This document shows positions 6,279-10,589 of a stretch of DNA of 10,589 bases, piece after piece. The notes under the pieces are model-generated. The model saw nothing but the letters and a program-made list of their open reading frames with translations, ran no database searches and was not told the DNA's origin. Every line of letters begins with the position of its first letter. Position 1 is the stretch's first letter. The DNA comes from JAJRRA01 sp048636595 (lineage in GTDB: Bacteria; Pseudomonadota; Gammaproteobacteria; Xanthomonadales; SZUA-36). The stretch covers positions 1-10,589 of the forward strand of contig JAIVWI010000106.1 of the NCBI GenBank assembly GCA_048636595.1, written 5' to 3'. The position numbers and the translations under genes were made by a program.

Positions 6279-7478
6279 TCATGTCTGCCCGGAACGCTTG
6301 CCGAAATTTTTGTATTCGTTGCGGGCAATGATGACTTTCTGTACTTCACTGGCGCCTTCATAAATCCGCAGCGAGCGTATTTCGCGATACAGCCGCTCCA
6401 CCACCTGTCCGGATGTCACGCCCAGCCCGCCGAATAATTGCACGGCGCGATCGATAACCTTCTGCGCCTGCTCGGTTGCATGCAGTTTGGCCAGCGCAGC
6501 TTCCCGGGTCACGCGATCCTGGCCTCCATCCTTGGCCCAGGCAGAGCGGTAGACCAGCAAGGCGCTGGTATCGATATCCAGCACCATGTCCGCGATCGAC
6601 GCCTGGGTCATTTGCAGTTCCGCCAGTGGTGCGCCAAACAGTTCCCTGCCAAGCACATGCGCCAGCGTCTCATCGCATGCGCGACGGGCAAAACCGAGTG
6701 CGGCGGCAGCGACGGTCGTGCGGAATACATCCAGCGTGGCCATCGCGACCTGGAATCCCCGTCCCGGTTCACCCAGCAATTGCCTGGCCGGAATCGCGCA
6801 ATCCTGAAAATCCAGGGTTCCCAGGGGGTGCGGCGCTATGATATCGATGCGTTCACTGATGGTAAGACCGGGGGTGTCTGCGGCAACGACGAACGCGCTC
6901 AGGCCCCTGGCGCCCGGCGCTTCCCCGGTGCGCGCAAATACGGTGTAAAAATTGGCGATCCCGGCATTGGATATCCAGGTTTTCTCGCCATTGAGAATAT
7001 AGTGATCACCATCACGCTCAGCACGAGTAGTCATCGCGCTGACATCGGAGCCCGCTTCCTTCTCCGACAATGCAAAGGCAGCGATACTCTTGCCTGATGC
7101 AACCGCAGGCAACCAGGTTTCCTGCATCCGGGGGCTGCCGAAGAAACTGATCGGGCCACTTCCAAGGCCCTGCATCGCAAAACAAAAATCAGCCAGCCCC
7201 GAATGGTAGGCAAGTGTCTCCCGGAGTATGCACAAGCTGCGTACATCCAACGGCTGACTCGTTTCACCGTCAATTGAGGGGACCGAGTATTTCAGCCAAC
7301 CACTTGCACCGAGCAACCGTACCAGCCCGCGGCACGCCGCATCCAAATCTGACTCCCGGTCAGTTACCTGCGGATCGAGCAGTTCAGCATTAGCTTCACA
7401 CCATTGGTCCAGCTCAGTCTTCAGTTCACGATGACGCGCGTCCAGGAACGGCCAGTCAAGATAACTCGAATCCGGCAT
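6279..7478 (-). CDS. acyl-CoA dehydrogenase
   Basis: An FAD-dependent acyl-CoA dehydrogenase of 399 residues, the usual family length, which should introduce an alpha,beta double bond into a CoA thioester and pass electrons to ETF. Signatures in order are: the mid-domain ALSEKEAGSD (136-145) and GEKTWIS (164-170) that bind FAD and substrate; the C-terminal helical domain with QLFGGLGV (347-354); and RIYEGASEVQ (371-380), whose Glu374 sits where the catalytic base is found in most short/medium-chain family members. A GAGGG ribosome binding site precedes the ATG, which overlaps the stop of the hydratase gene as TGATG, so translation of the two is probably coupled. In this cluster the likely substrate is an alicyclic or ring-derived acyl-CoA rather than a fatty acyl-CoA; that is inferred from context. 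Confidence 0.93.
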   Translation of the reverse strand: MPDSSYLDWPFLDARHRELKTELDQWCEANAELLDPQVTDRESDLDAACRGLVRLLGASGWLKYSVPSIDGETSQPLDVRSLCILRETLAYHSGLADFCFAMQGLGSGPISFFGSPRMQETWLPAVASGKSIAAFALSEKEAGSDVSAMTTRAERDGDHYILNGEKTWISNAGIANFYTVFARTGEAPGARGLSAFVVAADTPGLTISERIDIIAPHPLGTLDFQDCAIPARQLLGEPGRGFQVAMATLDVFRTTVAAAALGFARRACDETLAHVLGRELFGAPLAELQMTQASIADMVLDIDTSALLVYRSAWAKDGGQDRVTREAALAKLHATEQAQKVIDRAVQLFGGLGVTSGQVVERLYREIRSLRIYEGASEVQKVIIARNEYKNFGKRSGQT

Positions 7479-8278
7479 CAGTTACCCTCGAATTTCGGCC
7501 TTTCCCCGGCCACGAAGGCCCGGTAGGCGCGCTTGAAGTCTTCGGTCTGCATGCAGATCGCCTGGGCCTGTGCTTCGGCCTCGATCGCGGTATCGAGCGG
7601 CATATCCCACTCGATATTAAGCTGATTCTTGGTTATCGCATGCGCGAAGTTAGGACCGTCTGCGAGACGTTTGGCCATCCCGATTGCTTCTGACTGAACC
7701 GTTTCGGGTTCACACAGCCGATTGAAGAAGCCCCAGCCAAATGCTTCTTCACCAGACATCGAACGCCCGGTGAAAAGCAATTCCGAGGCCCTGCCCTGAC
7801 CGATAATTCTCGGCAACATCGCGCAGGCGCCCATGTCACAGCCCGCCAGGCCAACGCGGGTAAAAAGAAAAGCCGTTTTGCTCTGTGCTGTACCGAAACG
7901 CATATCGGCAGCCATCGCAATCGCCGCACCCGCACCCACGCAAACCCCGTCGATGGCGGCAATAACCGGTTGCGGGCAGTTACGGATGGCCTTGACCAGA
8001 TCGCCGGTCATGCGGGTAAAGTCCAGCAAACCGGACATATCCATTTTGGTCAGCGGTCCGATGATTTCATGGACATCACCACCGGAACAGAAGTTTCCGC
8101 CCTGGCCGGAAATTACAATGGCCCGGACCGAGTCATTTCCCACCAGTGCGCGGAAAGTATCGCGCAACTCAGCATACGATTCGAAGGTCAGCGGGTTTTT
8201 CCGGTCGGGGCGGTTGAGCGTAACGAGACCCAGGTCACCATCGCGCTCCCAAAGAAAATGTTCGGCTTGGATTGTCAT
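7478..8278 (-). CDS. enoyl-CoA hydratase/isomerase (crotonase) family protein with atypical active site
   Basis: A 266-residue crotonase-fold protein acting on a CoA thioester. The first oxyanion-hole loop is FCSGGDVHEI (63-72) and the second is DGVCVGAGAAIAMAADMRFG (110-129). The glutamates used for hydration in rat enoyl-CoA hydratase (Glu144, Glu164) align by eye with Ala119 and Arg131, so classic hydration is doubtful; Asp138 (in GLAGCDMGA) is the nearest acidic candidate. This suggests another crotonase chemistry, such as isomerisation, ring-opening hydrolysis or C-C bond cleavage. The start at 8278 is chosen over an ATG at 8302 because AAAGGA precedes it at good spacing and it overlaps the MarR stop as TGATG; its own stop overlaps the dehydrogenase start in the same way. 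Hydratase-like genes of this kind accompany the 2-aminobenzoyl-CoA route. Confidence 0.92.
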   Translation of the reverse strand: MTIQAEHFLWERDGDLGLVTLNRPDRKNPLTFESYAELRDTFRALVGNDSVRAIVISGQGGNFCSGGDVHEIIGPLTKMDMSGLLDFTRMTGDLVKAIRNCPQPVIAAIDGVCVGAGAAIAMAADMRFGTAQSKTAFLFTRVGLAGCDMGACAMLPRIIGQGRASELLFTGRSMSGEEAFGWGFFNRLCEPETVQSEAIGMAKRLADGPNFAHAITKNQLNIEWDMPLDTAIEAEAQAQAICMQTEDFKRAYRAFVAGERPKFEGN

Positions 8279-8766
8279 CAATAGTCCTTTTTCGCCAGGC
8301 AAATTTTGACTTTTCTCAATAGTTCATCAAGCGTTGCCATCTCCTGTCTTGTAAGCCCGCAGAGCAGTTCCCTAATCCATTGCTCATGAGTTGAAGACAT
8401 GCGTTCAAACTCCGCTTGCCCCTTGCGACTCAGCCTGACCAGGTGCGTGCGATGGTCGTCGACGGAGCGGCTACGGGTAACCAGCCCGTCTGCCACCAGG
8501 CGCGAAACAATGCCCGTGATATTTCCGCTCGAAACCAGCAACCAGCGCGAGATATCTCCCATTGTCTGACCCTTTGGCTCACGCGCCAGTGCCGCCATCA
8601 CGTCGAAGCGGGGCAGCGTCGTATCGAACTCGGTACGAAAACGGGCCCGCACCTCCTTTTCAATCAGTTGCGACGAAGTCAACAGGCCCAGCCAGACCCG
8701 CAAAGCCCGCTTTTTACGGGGCGTCTGTTCCTGTTTTTCTATCGCTGTTCGTGCGTTATTCGGCAT
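8278..8766 (-). CDS. MarR family transcriptional regulator
   Basis: A 162-residue winged helix-turn-helix dimer-type regulator. The DNA-binding region covers about 48-115: helix FDVMAALAREPKGQTMGDIS, the recognition helix SSGNITGIVSRLVADGLV (79-96), and the wing RSRSVDDHRTHLVRLS (98-113) with the DxR motif as DDHR. The flanking N- and C-terminal helices would form the dimer. In aromatic-acid clusters, MarR proteins are often repressors released by the aryl-CoA substrate; that role is inferred here. The gene begins 29 bases after the monooxygenase/reductase fusion stop, with only a weak ribosome binding site. It ends overlapping the hydratase start, so it is embedded in the operon it probably controls. 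No operator can be placed, because the operon promoter lies outside the window. Confidence 0.93.
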   Translation of the reverse strand: MPNNARTAIEKQEQTPRKKRALRVWLGLLTSSQLIEKEVRARFRTEFDTTLPRFDVMAALAREPKGQTMGDISRWLLVSSGNITGIVSRLVADGLVTRSRSVDDHRTHLVRLSRKGQAEFERMSSTHEQWIRELLCGLTRQEMATLDELLRKVKICLAKKDY

Positions 8767-8795
8767 TACACAGGCTCGCTATTAGTGACCAGGGA

Positions 8796-10589
8796 TCATG
8801 CGTTAATTACCATTTCAGCCGCGCGGGCAAGATTTCTTTCGTATTGATTACGCCCGGCAATGTACTGTACCGGCCACTCCTCTCCCCTATAGCCCAATTG
8901 CGCCGCCGCATGCAGGGTCCAGTAAGGATCCGCGAGATGGGGCCTGGCCAGGCAGCACAGATCGGCGCGTCCCGCCGCGATGATGCTGTTGACGTGATCG
9001 GTCTCGTAAATATTTCCAACCGCCATGGTCGCAACCCCCGCTTCGAGCCTGACCTGGTCGCTCAGTGGAGTCTGGAACATGCGTCCATATACCGGATTAG
9101 CGCCTTCGCTGGTCTGGCCGGCCGAAACATCCATGATATCGACACCGGCATCGGCGAAGGCCCGGGCAATCTGTACTGCGTCATCACCGACAAGTCCACC
9201 CTCAACCCAGTCGGTGGCCGATATGCGTACCGACATCGGCTTGTGTTTCGGCCACACCTCACGTACCGCGGTAAATACCTCCAGCGGAAAGCGCAATCTG
9301 TTTTCCAGGCTGCCGCCGTATTCATCCGAGCGCTGATTCTTGAGCGGCGTGAGGAATGAGGACATCAGGTAACCGTGCGCAAAATGCATTTCGATCATGT
9401 CGAAACCGCAGATTTCAGCCCGCTCCGCTGCGCGAATGAAATCATCACGTACGCGGTCCATGTCGGCCCGTGTCATCTCCCTGGGTACCTGGTTTGCAGG
9501 CGTCCAGGGGATCGGAGATGGCGCCATAACTTCCCAAGCGCCTTCTTCCAGCGGTTCGTCCATGCCCTCCCAGAGCAATTTGGTTGAGCCTTTCGGGCCT
9601 GAGTGGCCCAGTTGCAGACATATCCTGGCCGCGTCATTGCTGTGAACAAAATCGACGATCCTCTTCCAGGGTTCGATATGTTCGTCGCTGTACAGGCCGG
9701 CGCAGCCCGGTGAAATACGCGCATCACGGGATACGCCCACCATCTCGGTCACGATCAGCCCGGCCCCTCCCTGCGCCCGCGCGCCAAGGTGGACCAGGTG
9801 AAAATCACCCGGTGTGCCATCTTCCGCGCTGTACATTGCCATGGGGGAAACCACGACGCGGTTTTTCAAAACCATGTCACGCAGCCTGAACGGAACAAAC
9901 ATCGGCGGCACGGTCTCGCCGCCAGGGTGGTCCGTGCCCGTCGCTTTGTGTGAAAACCACTGCTCCATGCTCTCCAGCCAGGCCGGATCACGCAGCCGGA
10001 GATTTTCATGACTGACCCGCTGGCTGCGGGTCAATAACGCGTAGTTGAACTGCATCGGATCGAGATGGGTGTAGCGAGGCAGGTTTTCGAACCACTGCAT
10101 CGAATTGCGTGCAGCACTTTGCAGCCGCAGAACCTCGATCGTGCGTTTCTCCCGATACTCTTCCAGCGCCTGGTCAATATCTGTATTTGAATTCAGGGCA
10201 TCGGCAAGATCAATTGCATCCTCGAATCCGAGCCGCGTTCCTGAACCGATCGAGAAATGCGCCGTATGTGCGGCATCACCGATCAACACCAGGTTCCGGT
10301 AGCGCCACTGGCCACACAAAACACGTGGAAAACTGATCCATGCCGAGCCACGAAGATGTTTGGCATTACTCATCAGGGCATTGCCATCCAGGTACTCGCT
10401 GAACAGGTCCTCCAGGTAGCGGGAACACTCTTCCTGGCTCATCTCACCCAGGCCCAGCGCCTGCCAGGTCGACTCCTGGCATTCGACAATAAAGGTCGAG
10501 GTATCCTTATCGAAGCAGTATGCGTGAACCCAGATCCAGCCTGCCGGTGTTTCCTTGAATATAAAAGTGAATGCATCAAACAGCTTGTT
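8796..10589 (-). CDS. bifunctional FAD monooxygenase/Old Yellow Enzyme fusion, 2-aminobenzoyl-CoA monooxygenase/reductase (salicylyl-CoA 5-hydroxylase) type, N-terminus cut off
   Basis: Hydroxylates the ring of an ortho-substituted benzoyl-CoA and, in the A. evansii enzyme, then reduces the product (2-aminobenzoyl-CoA to 2-amino-5-oxocyclohex-1-ene-carboxyl-CoA). The frame stays open from the stop at 8796 to the right edge: 597 residues are visible, and about 170-190, including the GxGxxG FAD site, are missing. Visible residues 1-about 210 are the rest of the PHBH-like monooxygenase, with the typical FDAFTFIF and HAYCFDKDTSTFIVE segments and the FAD-binding LIGDAAHTAHFSIGSGTRL (about 102-120). 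After a short linker an OYE barrel runs from about 227 to the end, with HFAHGY (402-407; His402, His405, Tyr407) and the YGGSLENRLRFPLE FMN-site segment. Its N-terminal SPMAMYS motif has Ala where YqjM has Cys26. It is the first visible gene of the operon. The substrate (anthranilate, salicylate or other) cannot be decided from sequence. Confidence 0.92.
   Translation of the reverse strand, partial: NKLFDAFTFIFKETPAGWIWVHAYCFDKDTSTFIVECQESTWQALGLGEMSQEECSRYLEDLFSEYLDGNALMSNAKHLRGSAWISFPRVLCGQWRYRNLVLIGDAAHTAHFSIGSGTRLGFEDAIDLADALNSNTDIDQALEEYREKRTIEVLRLQSAARNSMQWFENLPRYTHLDPMQFNYALLTRSQRVSHENLRLRDPAWLESMEQWFSHKATGTDHPGGETVPPMFVPFRLRDMVLKNRVVVSPMAMYSAEDGTPGDFHLVHLGARAQGGAGLIVTEMVGVSRDARISPGCAGLYSDEHIEPWKRIVDFVHSNDAARICLQLGHSGPKGSTKLLWEGMDEPLEEGAWEVMAPSPIPWTPANQVPREMTRADMDRVRDDFIRAAERAEICGFDMIEMHFAHGYLMSSFLTPLKNQRSDEYGGSLENRLRFPLEVFTAVREVWPKHKPMSVRISATDWVEGGLVGDDAVQIARAFADAGVDIMDVSAGQTSEGANPVYGRMFQTPLSDQVRLEAGVATMAVGNIYETDHVNSIIAAGRADLCCLARPHLADPYWTLHAAAQLGYRGEEWPVQYIAGRNQYERNLARAAEMVINA

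Noticed and set aside
5677..6363. 228-codon plus-strand open frame across the Rid gene and its flanks
   Set aside because: It is antisense to clearly recognisable Rid and flavin oxidoreductase genes and has no family features of its own.
8278..8302. Upstream ATG at 8302 for the crotonase gene
   Set aside because: It would overlap the MarR gene by 25 bases, and the ATG at 8278 has the better ribosome binding site and the family-typical N-terminus.
8798..8812. AT-rich partial palindrome around GTTAATTAC just before the MarR gene as a MarR operator
   Set aside because: It is short and imperfect and lies in the last codons of the fusion gene; nothing beyond AT content supports it.
8562..9359. 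265-codon plus-strand open frame opposite the MarR gene and the fusion enzyme
   Set aside because: It is an antisense shadow of two well-supported genes; its composition is not protein-like.
1..10589. Mobile elements, CRISPR arrays, tRNA or rRNA genes
   Set aside because: I saw no transposase, integrase, regularly spaced repeats or RNA gene signatures anywhere in the window.

Overview
The window looks like part of the chromosome of a Gram-negative proteobacterium, most likely a free-living or marine gammaproteobacterium. The large TonB-dependent outer-membrane receptor implies an outer membrane, and gene style, Shine-Dalgarno usage and protein wording point the same way. The taxonomic call is inference from these impressions; no marker gene is present.

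Layout. A possible 3' end of an upstream gene (2-46, +) is followed by about 160 bases without a gene. Next come a small ORF with a very strong ribosome binding site (211-468, +) and a 970-residue TonB-dependent receptor (455-3367, +), overlapping by 14 bases. Everything from 3416 to the right edge is on the minus strand and converges on the receptor. In transcription order (right to left) these are: a monooxygenase/Old-Yellow-Enzyme fusion of the 2-aminobenzoyl-CoA monooxygenase/reductase type (8796 to beyond the right edge, N-terminus missing), a MarR regulator, an enoyl-CoA hydratase-family protein, an acyl-CoA dehydrogenase, a Rid-family protein and a second flavin oxidoreductase with a cysteine motif (4348-5799). 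After a 90-base AT-rich gap come a stand-alone cyclic-nucleotide-binding domain protein and a four-helix membrane protein.

How it fits together. The six minus-strand genes from the fusion to the second flavin oxidoreductase look like one operon: MarR/hydratase and hydratase/dehydrogenase are joined by TGATG stop/start overlaps, and the other gaps are 23-57 bases. The content matches the aerobic, CoA-thioester route for anthranilate (2-aminobenzoate) or a related ortho-substituted benzoate such as salicylate. In that route the fusion hydroxylates and partly reduces the ring of the aryl-CoA, beta-oxidation-like enzymes take the alicyclic product onward, and a Rid-type protein could deal with an enamine/imine. 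The CoA ligase, hydroxyacyl-CoA dehydrogenase and thiolase expected for a full route are not in view and may lie beyond the right edge.

The most interesting points are departures from textbook active sites. The crotonase lacks both usual glutamates, the Rid protein lacks the usual imine-binding arginine, the second flavin oxidoreductase carries a reduced three-cysteine version of the dienoyl-CoA reductase iron-sulfur motif, and the OYE half of the fusion has Ala where YqjM-type enzymes have Cys. Together they suggest a specialised and possibly incompletely described ring-degradation module.
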